Below the pieces are notes generated by a model, which ran no database searches, was not told the DNA's origin, and worked only from the letters and a program-made list of their open reading frames with translations. Positions 45,079-55,078 of a stretch of 64,000 bases of DNA are shown piece by piece. This stretch comes from Azospirillum cavernae. GTDB lineage: Bacteria > Pseudomonadota > Alphaproteobacteria > Azospirillales > Azospirillaceae. Each line of letters starts with the position of its first letter. Within the stretch, counting starts at the first letter, position 1. The translations under genes and the position numbers were made by a program. The stretch is taken from positions 2,501 to 66,500 of the forward strand of contig NZ_QYUL01000001.1 of assembly GCF_003590795.1 (NCBI RefSeq). Reading direction: 5' to 3'.

Positions 45079-45822
45079 ATGATGTCCGCCGCTTCGCGCA
45101 TTTTCTGCTCCATCGACACCACCGAGATTGACGCCGCCCGCCGGTTGGCCGCGCAGGTGAACGGGGCGGTCGGCGGGATCAAGCTGGGGTTGGAGTTCTT
45201 TTCCGCCCAAGGCCCGGCGGGAATCCGCGCGGTGGTGGGGGAGGACGGCCCGCCGTTGTTCCTGGACCTGAAGCTGCACGACATTCCCAACACGGTTGGG
45301 GCCGGGGTGCGCGCGGCCTTGCCGTTGGCGCCCGCCTTCATGACCATCCACAGCTCCGGCGGCCCGGCGATGATGCGCGCGGCGGCGGAGGCGGCGGCCA
45401 GCGCCGGGGCGAAGCGTCCGAAGATCCTCGCCGTCACCGTGTTGACCAGCCTGGACGACGCCGATCTGGCCAAGGTCGGGCAAGCGGTTCCGGTGGCGGA
45501 TCAAGTGACGCGGTTGGCCCTGCTGGCCAAGGAGTCGGGCGTGGACGGCGTCGTCTGCTCCCCCGCCGAGGTCGCGGCCCTGCGCGCGGCTTGCGGGCCG
45601 GATTTCATTCTGATGGTGCCGGGCATCCGTCCGGTCTGGGCGGCGGCCAACGATCAAAAGCGCTTCACCACCCCCGCCCAGGCGCTGGCCGCCGGGGCCG
45701 ATCATCTGGTGATCGGTCGCCCGATCACCGCCAGCGACGACCCCGCCGCCGCCGCCCGCCGCATCGCGGCGGAGATCGCGGACGCTGAAATTGGCGGCGC
45801 TGGGATTGGGGGGGCGGCATGA
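45079..45822 (+). CDS. pyrF: Orotidine 5'-phosphate decarboxylase
   Basis: The 247-residue TIM-barrel enzyme makes UMP from OMP. The catalytic DLKLHDIPNTV segment is intact and the phosphate-binding VIGRPITAS lies near the end. It overlaps trpF by 4 bp (ATGA). GGAG lies 11 bases before the ATG. The C-terminal tail is rich in Gly/Ala/Ile and may be dispensable. Confidence 0.97.
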   Translation: MMSAASRIFCSIDTTEIDAARRLAAQVNGAVGGIKLGLEFFSAQGPAGIRAVVGEDGPPLFLDLKLHDIPNTVGAGVRAALPLAPAFMTIHSSGGPAMMRAAAEAAASAGAKRPKILAVTVLTSLDDADLAKVGQAVPVADQVTRLALLAKESGVDGVVCSPAEVAALRAACGPDFILMVPGIRPVWAAANDQKRFTTPAQALAAGADHLVIGRPITASDDPAAAARRIAAEIADAEIGGAGIGGAA

Positions 45823-46463
45823 GCGTCGCCGTCAAAATCTGCGGCTTGAGCGAGCCGGACACCCTGCGCGCCGCCGTCACCGGCGGGGCGCGCTATGTCG
45901 GCTTCGTCTTCTACCCGCCCAGCCCGCGCGCGGTCGCCCCGGCGATGGCGGGGGAGTTGGCGCGGCTGGTGCCGACGGGAGTCCGCTCGGTCGGGCTGTT
46001 CGTCGATCCCGACGACGCTTTTCTGGAGCATGTGATCGGTCAAGTGCCGCTCGACGTCATCCAGTTGCACGGCTCGGAAGACCCGCGCCGGATCGTCGAG
46101 ATCAAGGCGCGCTACCGGATGCCGGTGATGAAGGCGGTCAAGATCGGCGGGCCGGACGATCTGGCCGCCGCCGCCGAACTCGCCGAGGTGGCCGACCGCC
46201 TGCTGTTTGACGCCAAGCCACCAAGCAAGACCGGCGCGCTGCCGGGCGGCAACGGCGTCGCCTTTGATTGGACCCTGCTGGCGGGCCGCCGCTGGTCGAA
46301 GCCCTGGATGCTGTCGGGCGGGCTGACGCCGGAGAATGTCGCCGAAGCCGTGCGCGTCACCGGGGCGACCGAGGTGGACGTGTCGTCGGGGGTGGAGGAC
46401 CGTCCGGGCCACAAGGACGCGGCCCTGATCCGCGCCTTCCTGTCCAGCCTCGGCGGGCTGTGA
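45819..46463 (+). CDS. trpF: Phosphoribosylanthranilate isomerase
   Basis: The 214-residue enzyme performs the third tryptophan-synthesis step. Motifs are VKICGLSEPDTL (catalytic Cys), YVGFVFYPPSPRAV, DVIQLHGSEDP and DVSSGVEDRPGHKD. Its start overlaps the pyrF stop. In alphaproteobacteria pyrF-trpF is often followed by trpBA; here a diguanylate cyclase follows instead. Confidence 0.96.
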   Translation: MSVAVKICGLSEPDTLRAAVTGGARYVGFVFYPPSPRAVAPAMAGELARLVPTGVRSVGLFVDPDDAFLEHVIGQVPLDVIQLHGSEDPRRIVEIKARYRMPVMKAVKIGGPDDLAAAAELAEVADRLLFDAKPPSKTGALPGGNGVAFDWTLLAGRRWSKPWMLSGGLTPENVAEAVRVTGATEVDVSSGVEDRPGHKDAALIRAFLSSLGGL

Positions 46464-46534
46464 GATGAGCGCGGCCCTTGCGCCGCCATGATCGCCGCAT
46501 GGCGTTGCGCGTCGTCGTCGGGTAAGATGCGACG

Positions 46535-47452
46535 ATGAGCGACGCGACTTCCTCCCAGTCGGCCACCGAACTGTTGGGCGTGGTGCTGGACGAGCATCTG
46601 CGCTGGGTTGGCCAATGGCACCGCGCGGCCTTTTTCCGCGACGGCGTGGGCGGCGAGCGGCCTTCGGCTCCCGCCGCCTTCGCCGCCTGGTGCGTGGCGG
46701 CCAACCGCGACGATCTGGTGCATCAACCCGCCGTGCTGAAGCTCGCCACCCTGCATGAGCAGATGCACCGTCAAGCCAAGCTGGCGCTGTTGAAGGCGTC
46801 GGGCGGCGACAGCCCCAGCGAGGCGGAGTATGAGGCGGTCATCGCCCGCTTCGAGGAGTTCGTCCTGCATCTGCGCCGGATGGAGCGCGCCTTTGGCGCC
46901 GCCGCGTCCGGCCTGGATCCGCTGACCGGCCTGCGCACCCGGCGCGGGATGATGGAGGCGCTGGAGCGCGAGCACAACCGCTTCCACCGCACCGGCAAGC
47001 CCTTTTGTCTGGCGCTGGCCGACATCGACAAGTTCAAAAACATCAACGACACCTATGGCCACGACATCGGCGACCGCGTGCTGGGGGCTACCGCCGCCGT
47101 CATCAGCCGGGGCGTCCGCAGCTTTGACGAAGCCTTCCGCATGGGGGGCGAGGAGTTTCTCGTCTGTCTGAAGGAAACCGAGATGGAGGAGGGCTACGCC
47201 GTCATCGACCGGCTGCGGCTGGATTTGATGGAGTCGCCGGTGCTGCTGACCGATGGCCGGGAGATCGCCGTCACCGCGTCCTTTGGGCTGGTGGAGGTTG
47301 ATGACGGCGCCAGCGTCGATGATTTGCTGATCCGGGCCGACCGGGCGCTTTATCAGGCGAAGAACGCCGGGCGCAACCGGGTGATCCGCCATGGGGTGGA
47401 CCGTCCCGCCGCTCCGCCCGCGCCGACGAAACCGGCCCGCCCGCGCGCCTGA
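46535..47452 (+). CDS. dgcZ: DgcZ-like zinc-sensing diguanylate cyclase
   Basis: The 305-residue protein has an N-terminal CZB domain with the four zinc ligands in place: His21 (LDEHLRW), Cys53 (FAAWC), His74 and His78 (LHEQMHRQA). These match the ligand spacing of E. coli DgcZ. The GGDEF domain (about 125-285) keeps RMGGEEF and an RxxD inhibitory site (RSFD) five residues before it. Zinc binding should inhibit c-di-GMP synthesis. It lies between trpF and upp. The symbol is by homology to DgcZ. Confidence 0.86.
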   Translation: MSDATSSQSATELLGVVLDEHLRWVGQWHRAAFFRDGVGGERPSAPAAFAAWCVAANRDDLVHQPAVLKLATLHEQMHRQAKLALLKASGGDSPSEAEYEAVIARFEEFVLHLRRMERAFGAAASGLDPLTGLRTRRGMMEALEREHNRFHRTGKPFCLALADIDKFKNINDTYGHDIGDRVLGATAAVISRGVRSFDEAFRMGGEEFLVCLKETEMEEGYAVIDRLRLDLMESPVLLTDGREIAVTASFGLVEVDDGASVDDLLIRADRALYQAKNAGRNRVIRHGVDRPAAPPAPTKPARPRA

Positions 47453-47536
47453 GCATACGGCGCATCCGCATCTTGGCCGAACGGGGGCGGGCGGGGTAGG
47501 ATCGCGGCCAATCCCAGCCAGCGGCGAACCCGACCC

Positions 47537-48187
47537 ATGCGCATCGAACCCAATTTCCCCAACCTGTTCATCCTCGACCACCCGCTGATTCAGCACAAGC
47601 TGACGCTGATGCGCGACAAGCAGCGCTCGACCGGCGGCTTCCGCACCCTGCTGCGCGAAATCTCGCTGCTGATGGGCTATGAGTTGACCCGCGATTTGCC
47701 GCTGACCACGGAGCGGATCGAGACGCCGTTGCAGCCGATGGACGCCCCGGTGATCCTGGGCAAGAAGCTGGCGGTGGTGCCGGTGCTGCGCGCCGGGCTT
47801 GGCATGTCGGCGGGGCTGCTGGAACTGGTGCCGTCGGCGCGCGAGGGCCACATCGGCCTCTACCGCGACCATGAGACCAAGCAGCCGCACGAGTATCTGG
47901 TGAAGCTGCCGCCCGCCGAGGGGCGCCTGTTCATCGTCGTCGATCCGATGCTGGCGACCGGCAACTCCGCCGCCCACGCCTGCGACGTGCTGAACCGCCA
48001 CGGGGTCGAGGATGGCGACATCCGTTTCATGGCCCTGGTCGCCGCGCCCGAGGGCGTGCGCCGCTTCCACGAGGCGCACCCGGACGTGAAGGTCTTCACC
48101 GCCGCGCTCGACAGCCATCTGAACGAGGACGCCTACATCGTCCCCGGTCTGGGCGACGCGGGCGACCGGATGTTCGGCACCAAGTAA
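47537..48187 (+). CDS. upp: Uracil phosphoribosyltransferase
   Basis: The 216-residue enzyme salvages uracil to UMP. Features are [12 protein letters not shown] near the start, the PRPP site [12 protein letters not shown], and the C-terminal uracil-binding [12 protein letters not shown]. Start ATG at 47537 has no strong Shine-Dalgarno. Two GC hairpins follow. Confidence 0.97.
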   Translation: MRIEPNFPNLFILDHPLIQHKLTLMRDKQRSTGGFRTLLREISLLMGYELTRDLPLTTERIETPLQPMDAPVILGKKLAVVPVLRAGLGMSAGLLELVPSAREGHIGLYRDHETKQPHEYLVKLPPAEGRLFIVVDPMLATGNSAAHACDVLNRHGVEDGDIRFMALVAAPEGVRRFHEAHPDVKVFTAALDSHLNEDAYIVPGLGDAGDRMFGTK

Positions 48188-48213
48188 GGATAGGTGGGCA
48201 AGTAAGGATAGCG

Positions 48214-48291
48214 TGCGCGGCCCCCCGCCGCGCATTGTCCCGCTCGCCGCAACACTCTTCCCCACGCGGCCCCCTTACCGAACGGGCCGCG
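48214..48291 (+). terminator. Two GC hairpins between upp and the pirin gene
   Basis: TGCGCGGC-C5-GCCGCGCA (48214-48234) and CGCGGCCC-N11-GGGCCGCG (48265-48291) are perfect 8-bp stems. Neither has a T tract, so they may act together as a terminator or as mRNA ends. A 12-base sequence AAGTAAGGATAG is repeated just after the upp stop. Confidence 0.5.
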
Positions 48292-48333
48292 AACGGCTAC
48301 CTCTAGGCGGATGTTTGCTTTGAGGAGATCGTC

Positions 48334-49203
48334 ATGACCGCCGCCGTCCCCGCCATCCGCCCTGTGATCGCCTCGGTCGAGGGGATGCCCACCTCCGACG
48401 GGGCCGGGGTGAACATGACGCGCATGCTGGGAACGCCCCGCCTGCGCACGCTCGACCCTTTTTTGATGCTCGATCTGTTTGGCTCCGACGAGCCGACCGA
48501 CTATCTGGCCGGATTCCCCGACCATCCCCATCGCGGCTTCGAGACCGTCACCTACATGCTGGCCGGGCGGATGCGCCACGCCGACAGCCGGGGGCATGGG
48601 GGGGTGATCGAAACCGGCGGGGTGCAGTGGATGACCGCCGGACGCGGCCTGATCCATTCGGAAATGCCCGAACAGACCGAAGGTCTGATGAAGGGTTTCC
48701 AATTGTGGATCAACCTGCCGGCCCGGTTGAAGATGACCGAGCCGCGTTACCAGGAATTCCCCGCTCCGCAGATTCCGGTGGAGTCGCGTGACGGCGGCGT
48801 CACAATTGTGGTGATCGCCGGGGACACCGCGCGCGGCACGGCGGGTCCGGTGCGGGCCGAGGCGACCGACGCCCGCTATTTCGACGTGACCCTGCCCGCC
48901 GGACAGAGCTTTGACGAGCCGGTTCCCAGCGGCCACACCGCCTGTCTGGTCCTGTTCGAGGGGAGCTTGCGCGTTGGCGACGATGGCGGCGGCAATGGCG
49001 AGGAGTTGACCGGCCCGCGCGTGATCGTGCTGGGCGCGGGCGAGCGAATCGCGGCGACGGCAGGGGCGCAGGGCGCGCGCTTTCTGCTGCTGGCCGGGAA
49101 TCCGCTGGGCGAACCCATCGCCTGGGGCGGGCCGTTCGTGATGAACACGCGCGAGGAGGTCATGCAGGCGTTCCGCGATTACGAGGAAGGCCGGATCGGC
49201 TAA
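48334..49203 (+). CDS. Pirin-family cupin protein
   Basis: The 289-residue bicupin has the pirin signature: FLMLDLFGSDEP, DHPHRGFETVTYM with the metal-binding His residues, HADSRGHGG and WMTAGRGLIHSEMP. Pirins bind a metal and some are quercetin dioxygenases or regulators; the role here is open. TGAGGAG lies 6 bases before the ATG. Confidence 0.93.
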   Translation: MTAAVPAIRPVIASVEGMPTSDGAGVNMTRMLGTPRLRTLDPFLMLDLFGSDEPTDYLAGFPDHPHRGFETVTYMLAGRMRHADSRGHGGVIETGGVQWMTAGRGLIHSEMPEQTEGLMKGFQLWINLPARLKMTEPRYQEFPAPQIPVESRDGGVTIVVIAGDTARGTAGPVRAEATDARYFDVTLPAGQSFDEPVPSGHTACLVLFEGSLRVGDDGGGNGEELTGPRVIVLGAGERIAATAGAQGARFLLLAGNPLGEPIAWGGPFVMNTREEVMQAFRDYEEGRIG

Positions 49204-49298
49204 CCTTTGGCGTGCGGCAAGACACGCCTTGCGCCCCGGTGTTCCACGGTTATCATGCGGCCTCACGGAAACCGGAATGACGGCAAGGGGTCTAAGCG

Positions 49299-49814
49299 AT
49301 GCGCTGGAGAGGTCTTCTGTGCGGTTTTGTGGCGGCGATGATGTCCGCGATCCTTCTCCAGCCCGCCGCCGCTGTGGATTTTTCCAAGGCGGGGGCCGAG
49401 CTTGGGCCGGAAGGAGCTTGGACGAATCAGTGCGATGTGGACCGGATGACCGACAGCAAGGTCTGTCGCCTGGTGGTCTACCGCCTGTTTGACGACGGCA
49501 AGGACGTCGGCTTCATCGCGCTCAGCGTCATCCCGACCGGCAATGATTTTCACCTGTTCTTGACGACAAGCCAGGGGTTGGTCGATTCCTGCGCGATCCG
49601 CGTGGATCGTCAACCGCGCATCGAAACCCACATCGCGACGCTGAACATGTGCATGTTCCCGAACTTCATGTCGGGCCGCGTCGTCGATCAGTTCCGCAAC
49701 GGCTCGTCGATCCTGGTCCGCGTCAATTTCCTGCGGGCGGGAAAGCGCGACATTGATTTTCCGCTGAACGGCTTCTCGCGGAACTTTGAAGAGATGCAGC
49801 GCAACCTTCAGTAA
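49299..49814 (+). CDS. Periplasmic IalB-like protein
   Basis: The 171-residue protein has a signal peptide (QPAAAV). The mature part has GAWTNQCDVDR near the start, CRLVVYRLFDDG, and CMFPNFMSGRVVDQF, with paired cysteines, which resembles invasion-associated locus B proteins. CAAGGGG lies 8 bases before the ATG. A structural role in the envelope is probable but unproven. Confidence 0.65.
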   Translation: MRWRGLLCGFVAAMMSAILLQPAAAVDFSKAGAELGPEGAWTNQCDVDRMTDSKVCRLVVYRLFDDGKDVGFIALSVIPTGNDFHLFLTTSQGLVDSCAIRVDRQPRIETHIATLNMCMFPNFMSGRVVDQFRNGSSILVRVNFLRAGKRDIDFPLNGFSRNFEEMQRNLQ

Positions 49815-49828
49815 ATCAACCGCTGAGA

Positions 49829-49854
49829 GCGGGCGGTTTTCACCAGCCGCCCGC
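49829..49854 (+). terminator. Hairpin after the IalB-like gene
   Basis: GCGGGCGG-N10-CCGCCCGC, a perfect 8-bp stem 14 bp past the stop, with TTTT in the loop side rather than after the stem. Confidence 0.5.
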
Positions 49855-49949
49855 CCGGCGTATCCATCAAGACGCGGCGTTCCGCGACGTGAAAGCCGGA
49901 ACTCTGTTGGCGGTTGCTGTGGCGTCGTCGTCGCTGCGCGCAGCCGTTT

Positions 49950-50363
49950 TCAATGCCGTGTGCGCGCCGGGGTGACGTAAACGCCATCCCAATCGACGCC
50001 CAACAGGGCCTCGTCGCCCGCCGCTTCGACCAGCTCGTCATACTCGCTGGCGTCAATCAGCCCGAAGATCGAGGCGGTGCCGGACGCGTCGAGATCGCAT
50101 GTGACCACCCGCCCGCCGACCTCGACCGAGGTGAAATAGACTTCCGGCAGTTCCAGGCTGTCGAGATCGCAGGTCACGGCGTTTTCAATGTCGTGAATCG
50201 CCCGCGAGGACAGCGACGCGCGCAGAGCGGCGGCTTGCGACGCCCACAGGATGCGGGCCACCCGCGCCGCCGGTTGCGCGTCGGCTGACGCCGTCGCGCC
50301 GTCGGTCTGGTCGGTCAAGGCAACCGCCTGAGACTCCAAAACCGAGCTGTTGGGTCCGCGCAT
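49950..50363 (-). CDS. Hypothetical acidic protein
   Basis: The 137-residue protein is acidic, with a helical centre (SSRAIHDIENAVTCDLDSLELP) and a compact end (DASEYDELVEAAGDEALLGVDWDG). No signal peptide or known domain is seen. I start at the ATG at 50363 because GGAGG lies 8 bases before it; the ATG at 50399 has none. It stands between the IalB-like gene and psuG. Function unknown. Confidence 0.68.
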   Translation of the reverse strand: MRGPNSSVLESQAVALTDQTDGATASADAQPAARVARILWASQAAALRASLSSRAIHDIENAVTCDLDSLELPEVYFTSVEVGGRVVTCDLDASGTASIFGLIDASEYDELVEAAGDEALLGVDWDGVYVTPARTRH

Positions 50364-50420
50364 GAACAAACCTCCGCTGTCGAATGATTCCACACTCATG
50401 CCAAGGCAGTTAACGGATTG

Positions 50421-51362
<942 letters not shown>

Positions 51363-51505
51363 GGCGGGAATCCCGGTGGTCAGCGACGCGTCATGATAGG
51401 CGGTTGATCGGCGCCGCTCCATCGCGAAGCGGTTGCGTGACAGGGTGTGGCTGGTTTCACAGTTCAGCGGCGCCGCCAGCGCGAATGGGGCTTGCGTGAT
51501 TGCGC

Positions 51506-51550
51506 TGTGAATTTCCAGAGGGGATGCGACAAATCGGCTTGTGAATTACC
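51506..51550 (+). promoter_or_regulatory. Direct repeat TGTGAATT(T/A)CC before the Rrf2 gene
   Basis: TGTGAATTTCC (51506-51516) and TGTGAATTACC (51540-51550) lie 34 bp apart in the intergenic region between psuG and the Rrf2 gene (51363-51686), which otherwise holds no gene. They could be an operator for the Rrf2 protein or a neighbour. Spacing is about three helical turns. Confidence 0.35.
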
Positions 51551-51686
51551 GACGTTACGATGTAAAAAACGACAAACCAACAGACCGGATGGGGAGAGGC
51601 TGCGGCATACTCCCCGAACGCCGGGTTTCGAGTCCGGGCCTTTGGCGCCTGGATCCGCCCATTAGGATCTTTCAGGAGTGGTCGTG

Positions 51687-52142
51687 ATGCTCCGCATCTC
51701 CAAAAAGCTGATGTTCGCCATCGAGGCGGTTCTCGACATCGCCTACAACGCGGGCACCGAGCCGGTGCAGTCCGGGGAAATCACACGTCGCCAGGGAATT
51801 CCAAAACGCTATTTGGAACAGGTGCTTCAGCAGCTTGTTCGCGACGGCGTTCTGGCCGGGGTGCGCGGGCCGCGCGGTGGGTATCGCTTGGCGCGCGAAC
51901 GGCGGCGGATCACGCTGGGTGAAATCGTCAAGGTCGTCCGTTCCATGGAAACCGCCACCGACCCGATCGAAGAGCCGGCAGGCTCGATTCTGGGGCACAA
52001 GGTGGTCCGCCCGCTGTGGGGGGAGCTTCAGGAAGAGACGATGAAGCAGCTCGACACCATCACCATCGAGGATCTGTGCATGCGCGCGCGCGCCGCCGGG
52101 GTGGAGAGCGAAACGGAAGACCGCATCGACTTTACGATTTGA
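51687..52142 (+). CDS. Rrf2-family transcriptional regulator (CymR-like)
   Basis: The 151-residue protein has the Rrf2 winged helix (residues 1-75: FAIEAVLDIAYNAG, then IPKRYLEQVLQQLVRDG and RGPRGGYRLAR). The three cysteines that hold the iron-sulfur cluster in IscR are absent, so it is more like CymR, a cysteine-metabolism regulator. cysK starts 76 bp downstream on the same strand. CAGGAG is 8 bases before the ATG. Confidence 0.9.
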   Translation: MLRISKKLMFAIEAVLDIAYNAGTEPVQSGEITRRQGIPKRYLEQVLQQLVRDGVLAGVRGPRGGYRLARERRRITLGEIVKVVRSMETATDPIEEPAGSILGHKVVRPLWGELQEETMKQLDTITIEDLCMRARAAGVESETEDRIDFTI

Positions 52143-52145
52143 TTC

Positions 52146-52178
52146 CCCCTTGCGGACTGGGTAAATTCCGCACAAGGG
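52146..52178 (+). other. Hairpin between the Rrf2 gene and cysK
   Basis: CCCTTGCGGA pairs with TCCGCACAAGGG across a 10-base loop with a two-base bulge, just after the Rrf2 stop. It might be a partial terminator or attenuator lowering cysK read-through. Confidence 0.4.
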
Positions 52179-52218
52179 TGTTGAATCGGCGAATACGACA
52201 AATCACAGAGGTGAAATC

Positions 52219-53178
52219 ATGGCTGCTCCCGAATTTCGCGGCAAGATTTACGACAGCGTTCTCGACACTGTCGGCGCGACGCCGCTGGTGCGGTTGCAAC
52301 GTCTGGCCGCTGATGCGGGCGTCAAGGCGCAGATCGTCGGCAAGCTGGAGTTCTTCAACCCGCTGGCCAGCGTCAAGGACCGCATCGGCAAGGCCATGAT
52401 CGAAGCGGCGGAAGCCGCTGGCACGATCCAGCCGGGCCGCACCACCCTGGTCGAACCGACCTCGGGCAACACCGGCATCGCGCTGGCCTTCGTCGCCGCC
52501 GCCAAGGGCTACAAGCTGATCCTGACCATGCCGGAAAGCATGTCGGTCGAACGGCGCAAGATGCTCAAGCTGTTGGGCGCCGAACTGGTGCTGACCCCGG
52601 CGTCGGAAGGCATGAAGGGCGCGATCCGCAAGGCGGAGGAAATCCTCGCCGCCGATCCGAACGCCTTCCTGCTCCAGCAGTTCAAGAACACCGCCAACCC
52701 GGCGGTTCACCGCGCCACCACGGCGGAAGAAATCTGGGTGGACACCGCTGGCGCCGCCGACATCCTGATTTCCGGCGTCGGCACCGGCGGCACCCTGACC
52801 GGCGTCGGCGAGGTCCTGAAAGAACGCAAGCCCGGCTTCCGAGTCGTCGCGGTGGAGCCGGAGGACAGCCCGGTCCTGTCGGGCGGCATGCCCGGCCCGC
52901 ACAAGATCCAGGGGATCGGCGCCGGTTTCGTGCCGGACGTCCTGAAGAAGGATCTGATCGACGAGGTCGTCCGCATCTCCAACCAGCGCGCTTTCGAGAC
53001 CGCCCGCAAGGTCGCCCGCCTGGAAGGCGTTCCGGTTGGCATTTCCTCGGGCGCCGCGCTGGCCGCCGCGCTGGAACTGGGCGCCCGCCCGGAGAATGAA
53101 GGCAAGCTGATCGTCGTGATCCTGCCGTCCTTCGCCGAACGTTACCTGTCCACCGCCCTGTTTGAAGGGCTGGAATAA
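52219..53178 (+). CDS. cysK: Cysteine synthase A
   Basis: The 319-residue PLP enzyme makes cysteine from O-acetylserine and sulfide. The PLP Lys53 lies in [11 protein letters not shown], the substrate loop in [10 protein letters not shown], and the phosphate-binding [10 protein letters not shown] is intact. It follows an Rrf2 regulator that probably controls it. AGAGGTG precedes the ATG. Confidence 0.96.
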   Translation: MAAPEFRGKIYDSVLDTVGATPLVRLQRLAADAGVKAQIVGKLEFFNPLASVKDRIGKAMIEAAEAAGTIQPGRTTLVEPTSGNTGIALAFVAAAKGYKLILTMPESMSVERRKMLKLLGAELVLTPASEGMKGAIRKAEEILAADPNAFLLQQFKNTANPAVHRATTAEEIWVDTAGAADILISGVGTGGTLTGVGEVLKERKPGFRVVAVEPEDSPVLSGGMPGPHKIQGIGAGFVPDVLKKDLIDEVVRISNQRAFETARKVARLEGVPVGISSGAALAAALELGARPENEGKLIVVILPSFAERYLSTALFEGLE

Positions 53179-53186
53179 GCCGCCCG

Positions 53187-53238
53187 CCGCCCCGCCCGCC
53201 GTAGCGCCCTTTGGGCGGTTGCGCAGCGGGCGGGGCGG
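53187..53238 (+). terminator. GC hairpin after cysK
   Basis: A perfect 13-bp outer stem CCGCCCCGCCCGC/GCGGGCGGGGCGG with an inner CGCCC-TTT-GGGCG hairpin at 53205-53217, starting 9 bp after the stop. No T tract follows. Confidence 0.6.
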
Positions 53239-53412
53239 CAACCTTTCGGCGGTGTTGTGCCGTCTGCGAAAATACCCTATGATTGCGCGTGTCCCGTTTC
53301 GGGGCCGCTTGGTTTGACAAATAGATCGCATTTTAGTAAATTGAATCACCGTTCGCCGCGTTGACCCTGTGGCGGGTTGAACGCAGCCGCTCGCTGATCG
53401 GGAGAAACCGCC

Positions 53413-54192
53413 ATGAGCGTTTCCATACCGAACCTGTCCCAGACGGCCTTCTCGCAGTTGAAGGGGACGACCACGAAGCTGGCCCCGAACGGCAGCCCCG
53501 CTGATTTTCGGACCTTCACGGTCAGCAAGCCCGGCGAATTCAATTTCAAGATCAACAACAGCTTCACCAACGTCGACATCGTCGACACGAACACCAACAA
53601 GGTGGTCGCCAATCTGAAATCGCAGCAGGACGCCGCCGACGTCAGCGCGCGGTTGGGGCCGGGCACCTACAGGGCGATGATTTCTCAGGCGAATCGCAGC
53701 GCTGGCCCGCGCGAGTATTCGCTCGACGTCAGCGAAAAGCAGAATGTTCTGATGACGGCTGGCGGCGCGGTGATGAGCGGAACGGCGCAACCGCCGGGCA
53801 ACGGCGACACCGGCATTCAAAAGCACACGATCAACGTGGTGCAGGGCGGCAGCTTCACCGCCAATTTCAGCCTGCCGAACTCGCGCTGGGCGATGATGGG
53901 CAAGGAAGGCAACGTTGTTGCCTCCAGCGACACCTCGAACCCCGACGCCCAAGCGGATTTCTTCAAAAAGCCGACCTACAAGATCGACCCCGGCGAGTAT
54001 CAGCTTGTCATCATCCCGCCGTCGAGTTTGAAGTCGCCGACGCCGTTCCAGTTCAATTTCGTGCCGCGCGACACCACGGTGCAGGCGTCGGGAACCACGC
54101 AGGAAAGCGCCATTTCCAAGACCCTGCGGGAGCGCGAGGTCCGCCTGAAGCAGTGGGCGTCGGAAGCCTCGACCACCTCGACGTCGGCCTGA
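53413..54192 (+). CDS. Two-repeat beta-sandwich protein of unknown function
   Basis: The 259-residue protein has two similar halves. Each runs from a GT start through a FTV/TINV strand, a GSFTANF or GEFNFKI strand, and an ending of the type GPGTYRAMIS or DPGEYQLVI, the pattern of bacterial pre-peptidase C-terminal (PPC)-like domains. It has no signal peptide, and the Ser/Thr-rich end carries no lipobox. GGGAGA precedes the ATG. It may be exported by another route or work in the cytoplasm. Confidence 0.72.
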   Translation: MSVSIPNLSQTAFSQLKGTTTKLAPNGSPADFRTFTVSKPGEFNFKINNSFTNVDIVDTNTNKVVANLKSQQDAADVSARLGPGTYRAMISQANRSAGPREYSLDVSEKQNVLMTAGGAVMSGTAQPPGNGDTGIQKHTINVVQGGSFTANFSLPNSRWAMMGKEGNVVASSDTSNPDAQADFFKKPTYKIDPGEYQLVIIPPSSLKSPTPFQFNFVPRDTTVQASGTTQESAISKTLREREVRLKQWASEASTTSTSA

Positions 54193-54255
54193 TCGATTCC
54201 TGAACCGTCCCGTCTGCGGGTTGCACGGCGTGCCGCTTGCGCTATGCTGTCGGGC

Positions 54256-55044
54256 ATGGACTTCACCGACACCCAGCTTCACCGCTATTCCCGCCACATC
54301 ATTTTGCCGGAAGTCGGCGGGGTGGGGCAGGAGCGGCTTTTGCGTTCCAAGGTTCTGGTGGTCGGCGCCGGGGGGCTGGGCGCGCCCCTGCTGCTCTATC
54401 TCGCCGCCGCCGGGGTGGGAACCATCGGAATCATCGACGATGACGTCGTCGATCTGTCGAACCTGCAACGGCAGGTCATTCACGACGAAAGCGCGCTTGG
54501 CCGCTTGAAGGTGGACAGCGCGGCGGCGCGCATCCAGGCGCTCAACCCCGATGTGCGGGTGGAAGCCCATCCGGTGCGGCTGACCCGCGACAACGCGCTC
54601 GACCTGATCGGCGGCTATGATCTGGTGGCCGACGGCTCGGACAATTTCGCCACCCGCTTTCTGCTGAACGACGCCTGTTTTCTGGCGAAAAAGACGCTGG
54701 TGTCGGCGGCGATCCTGCGCTTTGACGGGCAATTGACCAGCTTCAAGGCCCATCTGGGCGCGCCGCACCCCTGTTACCGCTGCCTGTTCCCGGAACCGCC
54801 GCCGCGCGGGTTGGTGCCGTCCTGTTCGGAAGGCGGGGTGCTGGGGGCCTTGGCGGGGACCGTCGGATCGCTTCAGGCCACCGAAGTGTTGAAAGAGCTG
54901 CTGGGGTTGGGCGAAAGCCTGTCGGGCAGCCTGCTGATGATGGACACGCTTTATGCGTCCTATCAGCGCATCACCTTGAAACGGGATCCCGACTGCGCGC
55001 TTTGCGGCGATCATCCGACGATCCACGATCTTTCCGCCCATTGA
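54256..55044 (+). CDS. MoeB/ThiF-family adenylyltransferase
   Basis: The 262-residue protein activates the C-terminus of a ubiquitin-like sulfur carrier by adenylation. It has RYSRHIILPEVGGVGQERL, the ATP loop VVGAGGLGAPLL, the DxxD region DDDVVDLSNLQRQV, SDNFATRFLLND, and two zinc-binding CxxC pairs (CYRC and CALC). Whether it serves MoaD or ThiS cannot be decided. I use the ATG at 54256; an ATG at 54244 is equally open. A DsrE-like gene follows 34 bp downstream. Confidence 0.92.
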   Translation: MDFTDTQLHRYSRHIILPEVGGVGQERLLRSKVLVVGAGGLGAPLLLYLAAAGVGTIGIIDDDVVDLSNLQRQVIHDESALGRLKVDSAAARIQALNPDVRVEAHPVRLTRDNALDLIGGYDLVADGSDNFATRFLLNDACFLAKKTLVSAAILRFDGQLTSFKAHLGAPHPCYRCLFPEPPPRGLVPSCSEGGVLGALAGTVGSLQATEVLKELLGLGESLSGSLLMMDTLYASYQRITLKRDPDCALCGDHPTIHDLSAH

Positions 55045-55078
55045 GAGACGGACGACGTCCGACGCGAGGCGCCCCCCC

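Noticed and set aside
51600..51660. tRNA-like T-arm sequence CCGGGTTTCGAGTCCGGG
   Set aside because: No matching acceptor stem, D-arm or anticodon arm is found around it.
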